Assembly: GCF_000003605.2 (NCBI RefSeq)
Contig: NW_003120953.1
Location: forward strand, 19,030-64,125
DNA: 45,096 nt
DNA from: Saccoglossus kowalevskii
Lineage: Eukaryota; Hemichordata; Enteropneusta; Harrimaniidae
Reading direction: 5' to 3'
Position 1 is the stretch's first letter. Each line of letters opens with the position of its first letter. Under the pieces are notes generated by a model that saw only the letters and a list, made by a program, of their open reading frames with translations, was not told the origin of the DNA and ran no database searches. Shown one piece after another: positions 33,165 through 44,835 of the stretch. Position numbers and translations under genes: made by a program.

Positions 33165-34458
33165 AACCAGACCCCTCCACCCCTACACACACACAAACAC
33201 ACAGAAAACACACTGACTCAAGCACGCAGGGTTACCGTAGTAGGAGTGCAGATCTATTAAAAAACACCATGAAAAGTGCAAGTACAGAAATAGATAAAGA
33301 TCAATACATCCAATACAGAAAACAATAATTACCAGACGAGTGACTCGCAGAGTGAACAAATATAAATCAAATATAATCTCTTGGAAGAAAAAGTCGGCAA
33401 GACAAAACTATTAAAAGATCAATGTAACTTTGTTTCCATGGAAATATAAACTGACATTTTTAACAGGCGGTAAAAATTCAGTAAAAAACCAAAATAACCT
33501 GTGATAATATAAAATAAATGAGTTTCGTTTCATATTTCTGACTGCTGGAAGGTATTCTCGTTTTGACGGTGAGACGAATAAAATTAAATACAAACACTTG
33601 AGGTATTATTGTTATTATTACAGGGCGCAGCATAAATTTTGACTGAAACAAGAATTTTCATATATAAGTACTTCAAAATTTCAAGGTAATTATGTCTGAC
33701 ATTCAATTATGAACTTTATAAATCTACTGAGTTGTTTTCGTAAATCAAGGTAGACATATATGTATATACTGTCAAATTATCACTGCCAGAACCATTCATA
33801 ATTTGAAAAGGGGTCACCCATTTAAAAACAGGGGGGTCAGCAAATATTCAATTCACATTCAATTTTTTTTATCACACTCCCTCTATTCTTTTATAATATT
33901 TATTCTTTTTTTAAAAAATTACCTAACACCCCCCCCCCCCAGTTTTTCAAATTAGGAAGCCCTTGCAGTAACTCATAGCTTATACTGACTGTATTACATG
34001 AAAGTCTCCCATGTTTTAGCTGAAGAGAAATTTTTAAAAAAATGTTTTCATGCCACAAAAAAGACTTACCATAAACGCTCTCAATACTTTCTGATGTAGA
34101 AATAACGATAAGGAAAGAAACACAACTCAGTTAGGTAGAGAAGAATGTCCCATGAGAACTAATCAAACAATGCTTTTTGACAACCAGTCGGCTACATATC
34201 GGACCAGTTTTCAATAATTTGAGCAAGGAAGTTCAGACTGCTAAACAAACATCTATAAAATGTCATGCATTACAAGTAGTTAATCATTAAAATATCATAT
34301 TTTTTTTTTTTATTGAGGCCATTTATAAATCGTAACGTAGCAGTAATTACAAAGTTCTGACAATTAGGGATTAGTATGATTTGGTGGACAGGCTTTTCTA
34401 CTAATGATCTTTAGAGTTACAGTCATAAAGGTCAAGGAAATATAGATACTTTTAATGA
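33165..34458. other. Non-coding stretch
   Basis: A short CACACA tract lies at 33183-33215, a C13 run near 33929-33941 and a T run near 34301. The minus frame at 33411-33593 is unrecognised. Confidence 0.4.
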
Positions 34459-34522
34459 TGCAAGAAGATGGACAAACAGTAAACGATGCAAAATTGACCA
34501 GAAAAATGAAATTAATTGTTCA
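34459..34522 (+). repeat. Left copy of a 60-bp direct repeat flanking a family E element
   Basis: TGCAAGAAGATGGACAAACA and the following GTAAACGATGCAAAATTGAC recur at 35667-35725 with a few changes. Confidence 0.85.
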
Positions 34523-34525
34523 CGA

Positions 34526-35606
34526 GCCATGCATGGCACAGTCCCGGTTAGTTATCAAATTTAAGATATATAGTTTTGTTTATAGTAATATAGCTGGAAT
34601 ATAACCATGTCAGGAATATGATTTTTTTAACATTAAAATTATTGACATTTGTATCTGATCGTCAAAAAAGTACGTGTTCATATTGAGAGATATTGCTCTG
34701 GAACAGCATTCAAAATCAGCCATTTTGAATACATGTTTATATATGATATGATGTATAATGAATATTTAAAATTTGAATATAGTCAGTCAAAACAAGTCGG
34801 AGATATGGTCTAGAAGCCCATTCATTGAAACAAAATGGCCACCAGACAGCCATTTTGAATCCAATCTGAAAAATAAATGATGTGCACCAGGAACCTGTAA
34901 TGATTAATATATGTACCAAGTTTGAACGAAATCCATCCATAAATGCTTGATATTTGATGATTTTTTAGCACAAAAATGGCCACCATTTGACCATTTTGAA
35001 TAGGATCGTCAAACCAATCTATCTATGACATGATGTATTTAAAATTCGAACATAATCAGTGAAAGCAAGTCAGAGATATGGCACGAGAACCACATTCATT
35101 AAAACAAAATGCCCACCAGTCGGCCATTTTTAATCTTATATGAAAAACAAAATTATTTGCATCAAGGTCCCATAATGTCTAATGTATATACCACGTTTGA
35201 ACAAAATCCATCTGTAAACAGCCGAGAAATGCTTGATTTTGATGATTTTTAGCACAAACATGGCCGCCATTCGGCCATCTTGAATCAGATTGTAAAACAA
35301 AATGATGTGCATCAAGGTCCTACAATTTCTAATGTATATACCAAGTTTGAAAAAAATCCATCTGTAAATAGCCGAGAAATGCTTGATTTTGATGATTTTT
35401 AGCACAAAAATGGCCGCCATTCGGCCATCTTGAATCAGATCAAGAAACAAATTGATGTGCATATGTATGATATCATGTATGATGTATGTGTAAAGTTTGA
35501 TTGTGATTGGTCCAGGCATTTCGAAGATACAGGTCCGGACGCACAGACGCACACACGGAGGTCAAAACATAAGTCCCCGTTTTCGGACTGTGTCTGAACA
35601 GGGACT
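34526..35606 (+). mobile_element. Family E element, long form with five internal units
   Basis: The left end is a 12-bp palindrome (GCCATGCATGGC) followed by ACAGTCCCGG. The right end is AGTCCCCGTTTTCGGACTGT, then GTCTGAACAGGGACT, which can fold into a hairpin. Between them are five 130-150-bp units headed by ATGGCC(G/A)CCA blocks (near 34836, 34977, 35109, 35260 and 35409). They share ATGATGTGCA, ACCAAGTTTGAA(C/A) and GAAATGCTTGAT blocks. A GGTCCGGACGCACAGACG tail precedes the right hairpin. Minus-strand frames inside it are repeat by-products. Confidence 0.65.
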
Positions 35607-35870
35607 AAAAATGGCTGTCCAACCTCCATGGAAACCAGTTTAATATTGGGTGCCTAGAAACAGTACTGCAAGAAGATGGACAAACTGTAAACGATGCAAA
35701 ATTTATCAGAAAAATCAAATTGTTCAAAATGGCTGCCAAACCTCCATGGAAACCACTTATGGGGTGCCCAGTTATTTAAAATGGTTGGCCAATCTACTTA
35801 GAAACCAGTTATTCAAAATGGTGGCATGCCCAATCAACATGGAAACCGGAAAATATTTTAGTTTACACAG
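35607..35870 (+). repeat. Short repeats and right copy of the 60-bp direct repeat
   Basis: The right direct-repeat copy lies at 35667-35725. Around it the words CCATGGAAACC and TTCAAAATGG recur three or four times. A 76-codon plus frame here is a product of these repeats. Confidence 0.7.
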
Positions 35871-36428
35871 AACACTGTAGACATGCAGCAACTATGATGG
35901 GGTAGGGGTTGTTTGTAGAATATCCTTTAAAAACTTACTAAATTCATGGTAAAAGTGGGCCTTGACCAGGTGAAAAAATAGTCACTGTATCTCTATATTA
36001 GATGTAGTACTGGTTTCACACAATAACCACCTGTTTATAACTTGTCTACCCATCGATGGTCAAGCACATTACTGTTGATGCGTTGTCATGATAATTGGGA
36101 AGAGTCAATCAATAGGAAATGACTTAATTAAAATTCATTGTTTCATGTAAAAGGTAGGATCAAAATTAAAACCTGTCCCAGACAAGCAATTTATGACAGG
36201 TTAGTGCGGGAATCGCTACTCTTGTGAACTGAATGAACAAACATTTCTAGTCTGTTATCACTCGTTGGATGGAGAGGAAAAAAGTTTTAGGTTGCAGATG
36301 TTTTAAAACCTCCTCAACAAATATAGTTAATTACTAATATTTTAAAAATCAAAATTGAATTATAACAAACTTTATTGCAACTGCTTACATTTTGGTAATT
36401 TTTTGGGTGCTGTATATTAAGTTGAATG
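35871..36428. other. Non-coding stretch
   Basis: Nothing recognised. Confidence 0.4.
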
Positions 36429-38266
36429 CCGCATAGATCCTAGGCATTAGTGAAAGATCCAAAGTGAATGGACAAAGATTCTAGGCATTAGTAGAGTAGT
36501 ATATAGCAAGGAGAACACTGCATAGATTCTAGGCATTAGTGAAGTAGTAATTAGCAAGTAGAACACTGCATAGATTCTAGGCATTAGTGAAGTAGTAATT
36601 AGCAAGTAGAACACTGCATAGATTCTAGGCATTAGTGGAGTGATGTATAACAAGTGGAATTGCTGCATAAATTCTAGGCATTAGGTGAGTGGTTCAAAGT
36701 GAATGGAACAAAGTATAGATTCTAGGCATTAGTAGAGTAGTATATAGCAAGTAGAACACTGCATAGATTCTAGGCATTAGTGAAGTAGTAATTAGCAAGT
36801 AGAACACTGCATAGATTCTAGGCATTGGGTGAGTGGTTCAAAGTGAATGGAACAAAGTATAGATTCTAGGCATTAGTAGAGTAGTAATTAGCAAGTAGAA
36901 CACTGCATAGATTCTAGGCATTAGTGGAGTGATGTATAACAAGTGGAATTGCTGCATAAATTCTAGGCATTAGGTGAGTGGTTCAAAGTGAATGGAACAA
37001 AGTATAGATTCTAGGCATTAGTAGAGTAGTATATAGCAAGTAGAACACTGCATAGATTCTAGGCATTAGTAGAGTAGTATATAGCAAGTAGAACACTGCA
37101 TAGATTCTAGGCATTAGTAGAGTAGTATATAGCAAGTAGAACACTGCATAGATTCTAGGCATTAGTGGAGTGATGTATAACAAGTGGAATTCTAATGCTG
37201 CATAGATTCTAGGTATTAGGTGAGTAGTTCAAAGTGAATGAAACAAAGTATAGATTCTAGGCATTAGTAGAGTAGTAATTAGCAAGTAGAACACTGCATA
37301 GATTCTAGGCATTAGTGGAGTGATGTATAACAAGTGGAATTGCTGCATAAATTCTAGACATTAGGTGAGTGGTTCAAAGTGAATGGAACAAAGTATAGAT
37401 TCTAGGCATTAGTAGAGTAGTATAGAGCAAGTAGAACACTGCATAGATTCTAGGCATTAGTGGAGTGATGTATAACAAGTGGAATTCTAATGCTGCATAG
37501 ATTCTAGGTATTAGGTGAGTAGTTCAAAGTGAATGAAACAAAGTATAGATTCTAGGCATTAGTAGAGTAGTAATTAGCAAGTAGAACACAGCATAGATTC
37601 TAGGCATTAGTGGAGTGATGTATAACAAGTGGAATTGCTGCATAGATTCTAGGCATTAGGTGAGTGGTTCAAAGTGAATGGAACAAAGTATAGATTCTAG
37701 GCATTAGTAGAGTAGTGTATAGCAAGTAGAACACTGCATAGATTCTAGGCATTAGTGGAGTGATGTATAACAAGTGGAATTGCTGCATAGATTCTAGGTA
37801 TTAGGTATTAGGTGAGTGGTTCAAAGTGAATGGAACAAAGTATAGATTCTAGGCATTAGTAGAGTAGTAATTAGCAAGTAGAACACTGCATAGATTCTAG
37901 GCATTAGTAGAGTAGTATATAGCAAGTAGAACACAGCATAGATTCTAGGCATTAGTGGAGTGATGTATAACAAGTGGAATGCTGCATAGATTCTAGGCAG
38001 TATGTGAGTGGTTCAAAGTGAATGGAATAAAGTATAGATTCTAGGCATTAGTAGAGTAGTAATTAGCAAGTAGAACACTGTATAGATTCTAGGCATTAGT
38101 GGAGTGATGTATAACAAGTAGAACACTGCATAGATTCTAGGCATTAGTGAAGTAGTAATTAGCAAGTAGAACACTGCATAGATTCTAGGCATTAGTAGAG
38201 TGATGTATAACAAGTGGAATTGCTGCATAGATTCTAGGTATTAAATGTGTGGTTCAAAGTGAATGG
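36429..38266. repeat. 48-bp satellite with higher-order structure, about 38 units
   Basis: Every unit holds TAGATTCTAGGCATTAG. Three variants differ in the second half. Type A has TAGAGTAGTATATAGCAAGT + AGAACACTGCA. Type B has TGGAGTGATGTATAACAAGT + GGAATTGCTGCA. Type C has GTGAGTGGTTCAAAGTGAAT + GGAACAAAGTA. They recur in a C-A(1-3)-B order, giving a higher-order repeat of about 145-240 bp. Because 48 is a multiple of three, minus-strand frames repeat a 16-residue hydrophobic motif (MPRIYAVFYLL type). No evidence supports these frames as genes. Confidence 0.95.
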
Positions 38267-38271
38267 AACAA
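38267..38271. repeat. Left target-site duplication AACAA
   Basis: AACAA before the family E element equals AACAA at 38932-38936 after it. Removing the element and one copy restores the satellite sequence GAATGGAACAAAGTATAGAT. Confidence 0.85.
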
Positions 38272-38931
38272 GTCATTGTTAATGACACAGTCCCCGTCCA
38301 AAATGTTGTGATCTGACATATTAATTTGATGCTGATGAAGTCATTGAGATTAGATTGAAACCACTAATAGGAGATGGATTTGTAAAAAATTATGATTTAG
38401 TGCTTTTACACGAGAATTGGACATTGGGCAGTCATATTGAATCAAATTACAAAAATAATGTTCATGTTGATGTATCTATTGGTATACTGTCTTTGTACAG
38501 AAATGTTCATTGAATTCATGGGAAAAAAGGCACGGGTATCATGAAACAAAATGGTCGCCAGTCAGCCAAATTTGTTCGAATCACGAAAAAAATATGACGT
38601 GCACCTATAACCCAATATGTATGATCAACATATCAACTTTGATCTAAATTGGCCTGGTCATCTCTGAGAAACTGCTGCGGACACGTTTAGGTATCAGAAA
38701 TAGCTAATTTTACATCCAAAAACAGTCGACCATTTTTGCTCCGATCATAAAGTAACTTTACACGCATATGCAAGACATTATATATTGTCTTCATGTAAAG
38801 TTTAAATGAAATCCGTCAAAGGGTGTCTGAGATACAGCTCCAGACGTACGTACGGACGGACGGACGGATGGACAGACGGAACAAACTCAAAATAATAGTC
38901 CCCATTTTTTTACTTTGTCTGAACGGGGACT
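38272..38931 (+). mobile_element. Family E element, 660-bp copy inserted in the satellite
   Basis: The left end is a hairpin, GTCATT-gtt-AATGAC, followed by ACAGTCCCCGT. The right end is AGTCCCC ... CTGAACGGGGACT, a second hairpin. The body holds ATGGTCGCCAGTCAGCC, ATGACGTGCACC and CTGAGAAACTGC blocks and a GACGGACGGACGGATGGACA tail. It has no coding capacity. The precise 5-bp target duplication gives its boundaries. Confidence 0.8.
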
Positions 38932-38990
38932 AACAAAGTATAGATTCTAGGCATTAGTGGAGTAGTATACAGCAAGTTGATCAAACTCTG
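38932..38990. repeat. Satellite resumes after the insertion, with right AACAA
   Basis: AACAAAGTATAGATTCTAGG and CATTAGTGGAGTAGTATACA continue the 48-bp array for one more unit. Confidence 0.9.
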
Positions 38991-39165
38991 CATAAATCCC
39001 AGCGTAAGCAAACGTTGACACAAGTACAACATGTAAAGTAATCTAAGCACTTAGCAATGACCTTGAATTCTTGTTGGAATGAGTAAATGGGTAATAGTGG
39101 AAGTGAATGATAGTCAAGTAGTAACATTACAATATCCGTAGATTCTGCAAATTAAAAATGTAAAA
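38991..39165. other. Non-coding stretch
   Basis: Nothing recognised. Confidence 0.4.
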
Positions 39166-39381
39166 TACTGTAAAATGACTAATTTTCACTGGGTTTAAAT
39201 TTTGCTGATTTAGCATTTCAGGGATATTGAGTGGGTTTTAAATTCACGGTTTTATCATTTAGATAATGTGTTCTATGCTCAATTTTACATATTCACTGGG
39301 TTTTAATTTTATATAGTGCATTTTCCAGTCAGCTAAATAAGCAAAATTAAAACCCAGTGAATAATTAACCCTTTTACAGTA
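39166..39381 (+). mobile_element. Family D inverted-repeat element, complete
   Basis: It starts TACTGTAAAATGACTAATTT and ends GAATAATTAACCCTTTTACA + GTA. Internal blocks (TTTTAAATTCACGGTTTTAT, GATAATGTGTTCTATGCT, CATTTTCCAGTCAGC) match the 27714 copy in order. It is 216 bp. Confidence 0.75.
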
Positions 39382-40825
39382 ACAAAATGAATTCCATGAA
39401 TAATATACTTACTGTAGATATAAGGGTGTTATCATAAAAACAAATAACTAGCAACCTCAACTAGAAACATCAAATGTGTACTGTAAAAAAAGTCAGCTCC
39501 AATCTTAAATGGTCTATATAACAGTATTTAACCTCTATCTGGTCTCGTCAATGTAAAAAAAAAAAGTACATTGAAGCTGCCAGGGTAAGGATAAAATGTT
39601 AATTTGAACCAAACTGCGTGTAAAACACAGTAGAACATACAAAACAATTAACGTGGTACTTGATCAACGTGGTACTTGACAACACACTGACTTTTTTAGT
39701 CCGCTATATTATGAGACATCAGTCTCCGTGTGCAACCAGCTTCAAATATAATGCCTTCTTTTCACTGCGCTTTATTACTGTAGTTTCCTTAGAAAGTTTC
39801 AGCGACAATTCTATATCACCTATAATCGTTATATCTACTCATTCTTTAATGACATCACAGAATTTTAAGATAAATTCCATCATTTCAGAAAATTATTATC
39901 TATTATCGTACATAGCATCTAATCTGCTCGGTGGCCTCTCATTGGATCATTGCAAAGATGACTGCATGTACATCAATTTATATGAATAAATATTCCTATA
40001 TGGTTATTGGTAATTTATGTACTATGTACATGTATAATGTCATGGTTTATGTTTTCTCAATACTAGTATTTGATCTATTAGAAGTACATCTCAAATAAAG
40101 GCATATAAACAGTGTTTTGTTTTACTAGAAGTACATCTCCAATATTTTCTTGATTAGAAATATGCAAAATCACAATCTTTTTTTTTTGCATTTCAATCCA
40201 ACACTAGAAATATGATACCAGAATATAAAACTGAACCACACATTTTTTAATAATTTTGCCACCAGATATATTTGCATTTCAGACTTCTGCAAAACAACGA
40301 TTATAATACTGTGATTAAAGATGGTATTTTATGGCTTACATACATTGCAGAGAAAACACAGCAGTTACATAACGTAGTATATCTAAGATGTAGTACCTGG
40401 CGGGTTAATAAGGTTAAATAGAATTGAAGCACAAAAAAGATGAAAAACGCATGCTATCTACGAGCAGAAACACTATACCACAAGCAGGGTTTATAATTCA
40501 CAGAGACAATGAAAGAAATTGTCTCGACACTGTTTCATTGAGACCAAATCATTTTTTAAATGTTGTGCCTTGAAATTGAGTGCACTCACAATTCTAAAAT
40601 TCAAGCCCCACGCTAGTATGGATCACATGACATGTATAGCAAATCTAATAAGTAGAGTGTTAATAAGGTTTTTTTTTTTTTTTTAGAACTGTACTGCACA
40701 GAAATAAATTTAAACTTTAATAAACTTCATAAATACATTGCTTAATATATTGTATGGGTTTTCACAATCACGGAACTATGAATAAAATGCAAAATGAGAA
40801 ATTACTGGAAAGTGAAACATTTCTA
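39382..40825. other. AT-rich non-coding stretch
   Basis: A plus-strand 109-codon frame at 39660-39989 is unrecognised. GTGGTACTTGA is directly repeated at 39653 and 39669. A T run lies near 40671-40684. Confidence 0.4.
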
Positions 40826-40880
40826 TTAACCCTTCGAGCATCATAAATTTTCCCGGGGAAATTTCAGTGCAACATTTTGC
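40826..40880 (+). mobile_element. TTAACCCTTCG-type element end
   Basis: TTAACCCTTCGAGCATCATA is followed by AAATTTTCCCGGGGAAATTT, an imperfect 20-bp palindrome. The start resembles 44836 and 23067. The opposite end was not found. Confidence 0.4.
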
Positions 40881-42274
40881 CGTTTGTGTGTGTATTTCTA
40901 TGTTATCTTTGATAATTTTGGTTCAAAATAACAAAATTCTCTATTGACTACAAAAATTGATCAAAATTTTTTCACATAATTTGTTTATAGCGACAAGAGT
41001 CTATTTTGCCACTTAAAGAATTAAATGTAAAGCGGATAATGACTGACAGTTGTACATTTCAACATCTAAGCAATACTTAACATGATGAAACTATTAAAAG
41101 ATATTCAGTACAAATTCATGCAACTTTAATGTTTTCACGTTTAATATTGGAGTATGAAATTGATGCACACATTTTGAAAAGAATATGACATACCTTTTTA
41201 CTCACAACATGTATTAACACTGAATACCCATTAAAGCAATCATAGAGAAATGAAAATTAAAAAAAAAAAAAACACTCATCACACTTAACTCGTTTAAGCA
41301 TCTTTGAATACAAAGTGGTTGTCATGACGACATTCAATGGATACATATATCGTAATTTATCTGCAATGTTATTTTTTGCTAGTCTGCATTGAACACGCTC
41401 GAATAAGTTAAGTTTTAATAATCGTAAATTACTCATTAAATACACATACTTAATGCATGGCTTGTACCACAATGAAATGTGACCTCATTTTTATTATTTT
41501 TGTTGTCAGAGTGAGTATTATAACATTCTTCTATGTCACTTATTAATATTAGTGGGAGTCAAATATTACTGATAAAATGAGATGGGTTTGGTTTGCGATG
41601 TCATGCAACTGCCAGTTTAATTTAATTTTAGATTTAATATCTTTGAGGTGAGCAACTAGGGAGAGAGGGGCGTATTTCTAACTGTTTTAACTTCCATTAC
41701 GAAAGGGGTTTTTGCATAATATTTATTGACAGAATGCCTACTGATGCCTTTTCTTTATTTTGACTATTTGTGGAAACTTTCAGCAAGCGATGTATGAATA
41801 TATTTGTGTTCATCCAATATTTGAATATTTTTATTTTTACAGTATAACCTAATTTGATAATTTTGCCATTTTTCTTTCAAACAATTGAAGGGATATTACA
41901 GTACTCTCATATCACATTAGTTATCTTTACTGTCATTCGCACATTATTTGCATCAATTAACAAGCAATTATTTTTGGAAGTCGCTGAATTGCGAACATTT
42001 TAATTATATTTTGTAGAATAGATTAAAAATGTGGAGGTATAAAATTTCAAACAGAAAGTGTGAATTACGGAAACAAAACTCAGAAACACTCATAGGTGTG
42101 AGTGACTCGTTGCATTTCTCCTCACTATGAAAAAACAAGGACTCGTAGCATTTGAGTGAAGTGGTGTTTGAATTGCTGACGAAAAAATTAAAATTAAATA
42201 AAAACATGCTATTTACAAAAATCATGTGGTTCAATTATTTATTGAATGACTACACAAACAACTCATAAATCTAT
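40881..42274. other. AT-rich non-coding stretch
   Basis: Minus frames at 41257-41472 and 42004-42234 are unrecognised. No repeat is seen. Confidence 0.4.
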
Positions 42275-42294
42275 AAAAAAAAAAAAAAAAAAAA
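42275..42294. repeat. A20 homopolymer
   Basis: Twenty consecutive A followed by GGTTAA. Confidence 0.9.
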
Positions 42295-42901
42295 GGTTAA
42301 ATTCACAGAACGATTTTGAGTTAAAATGTAAATAATGTAGATCAGGACACAGAAACCAAATAAGCTGTTCTATATGCGAGTCACTAAAAATGGAAACATT
42401 CCGGGAAGAACAAGAAGCAAAAATGAATTTTAGCTACACCAGTAATTGGAATACAGAAAATTAACGAAAGATTAAATTCATCTTTTCACTGGCTGTATTA
42501 ATAATGCAGATGTGAGTGAGAAATAACAATAGATGCATTTAATTATTTTAATTGCTTATTTAATTGTTTGATTAATGTTTTAATTACACTATTTTCACCG
42601 ATAAATGCAGTTACAATAGAACTTTGGCAAATTCCTGAATTTAAAGAAGTTGTGCCAAAGTTGGAGATTGTGTGTATTCATTATACAGGATTCATCCATA
42701 AAGATACTGAAAATGCATCACATTAGTATTTTTTTCAAATAGAAAGGTCCAAAATATCATGTGAAAAAAAATCAACATTTTCACAATGGTGAGATTATTT
42801 CTACCTAATTTCATAACATTGTTCAAACATTTAAAAAAACTGTGGTATAATTTAGATTCCAGTATAATAATAGTTTTCCATTAAATACAATGAGAAGGCC
42901 T
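42295..42901. other. Non-coding stretch
   Basis: Nothing recognised. Confidence 0.4.
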
Positions 42902-43085
42902 CCCCCATGATGCATTGCATATATGTGCAGTAACATGCTCAGTAGTAATTTTAATCTGACTCCCACAATGCATTGCATATATGTGCAGTAACATGCTCAG
43001 TAGTGCAAAATTTGAAGTTGGCTCCCACAATGCATTGCATATACATGTATGTGCAATAACATGCTTAGTAGTAATTTTTATTTGA
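42902..43085. repeat. About 60-bp tandem repeat, three copies
   Basis: ACAATGCATTGCATATATGT followed by GCAGTAACATGCTCAGTAGT occurs at about 42905, 42965 and 43027, with a TACATG insertion in the third. The minus frame across it is a by-product. Confidence 0.85.
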
Positions 43086-44380
43086 CTCAAACTCACTTGA
43101 ACAGAATTTACATTGAATGAAAAAAACAATATCCTGAAATTCATATCCTGTTTTGATGTCAGATTAAGACATTTTACCCGCCCAACACAGCTGAATATGC
43201 ACGTCCCAATATTTAGACAACCTGACGTACTTATAGTAACAATTGTCGCATGACGATTTGCAACCATCCTAGACCTGACAAACTAGATTACCAGTCCAGC
43301 AGATACCAACATGCAATTTTAACCACATTTTATTACCCAACAGGATGACTTACTTATGTGTCAGCGCACAAAACATTGTTTAATCAGCCGTTCAACAATG
43401 AATAATTTACAAGACTAGTGTGAAGGAATTATGAAATATACGAACCGTGGAGATGAAATTACACAAAATGTTTTCCCACACTACCTGAACATTCCTTGAT
43501 ATTTTGATAGCACCAATCATGTTTCAGATCTAGACAAAATATAAAGGGTAGCTAGTACGGTGTGTTACCATAGAAACAGGGATTACAATATGGCAGCCAT
43601 TTTGTGCCAACAAATGGTGAACCTTAGTTGGCAGAAGTTACAGTTTGAAATCAAGAGGTTCTGCTTAATTTGTTTTTCACAATGAACAGCTTTTTATTTT
43701 TATTCTCAAACTCTCATTAAATTTGTGCTTTTACTTAATATAAATTTCATAAAAACTGAATTTGTCCTTCATTTTTTTTTTTTTTTTTTAACAAAAAAAT
43801 GTGATACGCACATTTATAACCTGATATGGGCAAGAAATGACAAGAAACAGGAATATTGTTTTTTGAGCCTTACCCTAAAATTATTTTTTTTAAGGAATTT
43901 TCTATAAATTTATGGCACCTACATATGGGATCGGATGTTATAATTAACATGGCACGCATATTTTTATGCTACAGGTCTTAAATTATTTTTAGAGAACTCA
44001 TTAAACTGTAATTCCAATTTAATACTTGGTTGGTTAGTTCCATGAAGGACAGTCACTCAATCAGAACCAGTCCACACACGTCCACGTCCCGGATACAGAA
44101 AAAGTACACCGAAACAAATTTCAATTTCTCTTTCATACTGCATACAAATCAAGCATGAACATATTCTAGAATAGAGCTATTTAATTTCATTCCAGAATTA
44201 CTATGAGAATTGAATAATTTCAAAAAATTACAAATTTTTACATAAATATGTAGGTAGCTCCAAATCGGATTAATTCATGTATTCCACTCGATATGGTAAT
44301 ACAAACTGTTATTGGGTCATTATATTATTGTTACATATATTTCCACAGATACTGGTAAATATTATAGGTTTACAAAATAT
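43086..44380. other. AT-rich non-coding stretch
   Basis: A T run lies near 43771-43789. A short family E-like word (AATATGGCAGCCATTTTGTG) lies near 43587. No gene is recognised. Confidence 0.4.
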
Positions 44381-44478
44381 TCCTTTTATAGTCTGCACTT
44401 TCCTTCAAAAGATTGGAACAAAAATAGCCAAATTTTTTGAGTAAAAACTAAAAATGTTCTCAAATTTTGTTTGTTAAA
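44381..44478 (-). mobile_element. Family A internal fragment
   Basis: TTTTATAGTCTGCACTTTCC, AGATTGGAACAAAAATAGCC and AAATTTTGTTTGTT match the first half of the 16025 copy. Both termini are missing. Confidence 0.65.
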
Positions 44479-44835
44479 TACAACAGATGTAATTTTGGAA
44501 GAGCTAATTTAGAATTTAATTCCACAAATTACAAATTAAGCAATCATGGATTTTACGAGCAAATGATTGCCTTTAAAATAATGGTATTCATTCATGACTA
44601 ATTAAATGAATTAACACTCGAATAGAGTTGGAGAAAAACACTCACATGCAATATCCACTTCTTAGCAAATATTTGACGTGCACAAATGTTTAATGAAATA
44701 CATTGTAAATTGTGAACAAAAGAAAACATGGCTGTATTATTTATATTTGATATTTCACTAAGTACGCTACTATCAAAACATTGGAGGGAAATATCTAACA
44801 AATGTTTCATTTTCAATGCTTTTAATACTGCATGT
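44479..44835. other. AT-rich non-coding stretch
   Basis: Nothing recognised. The minus 72-codon frame at 44598-44816 has no family resemblance. Confidence 0.4.

Noticed and set aside
35136-35629. Minus-strand 138- and 64-codon frames
   Set aside because: They run through the repeated units of the family E element and repeat the same residues.
36447-38228. Minus-strand hydrophobic repeat frames (MPRIYAVFYLL)
   Set aside because: They are by-products of the 48-bp satellite, broken by unit-length changes. Membrane-like appearance follows from composition.
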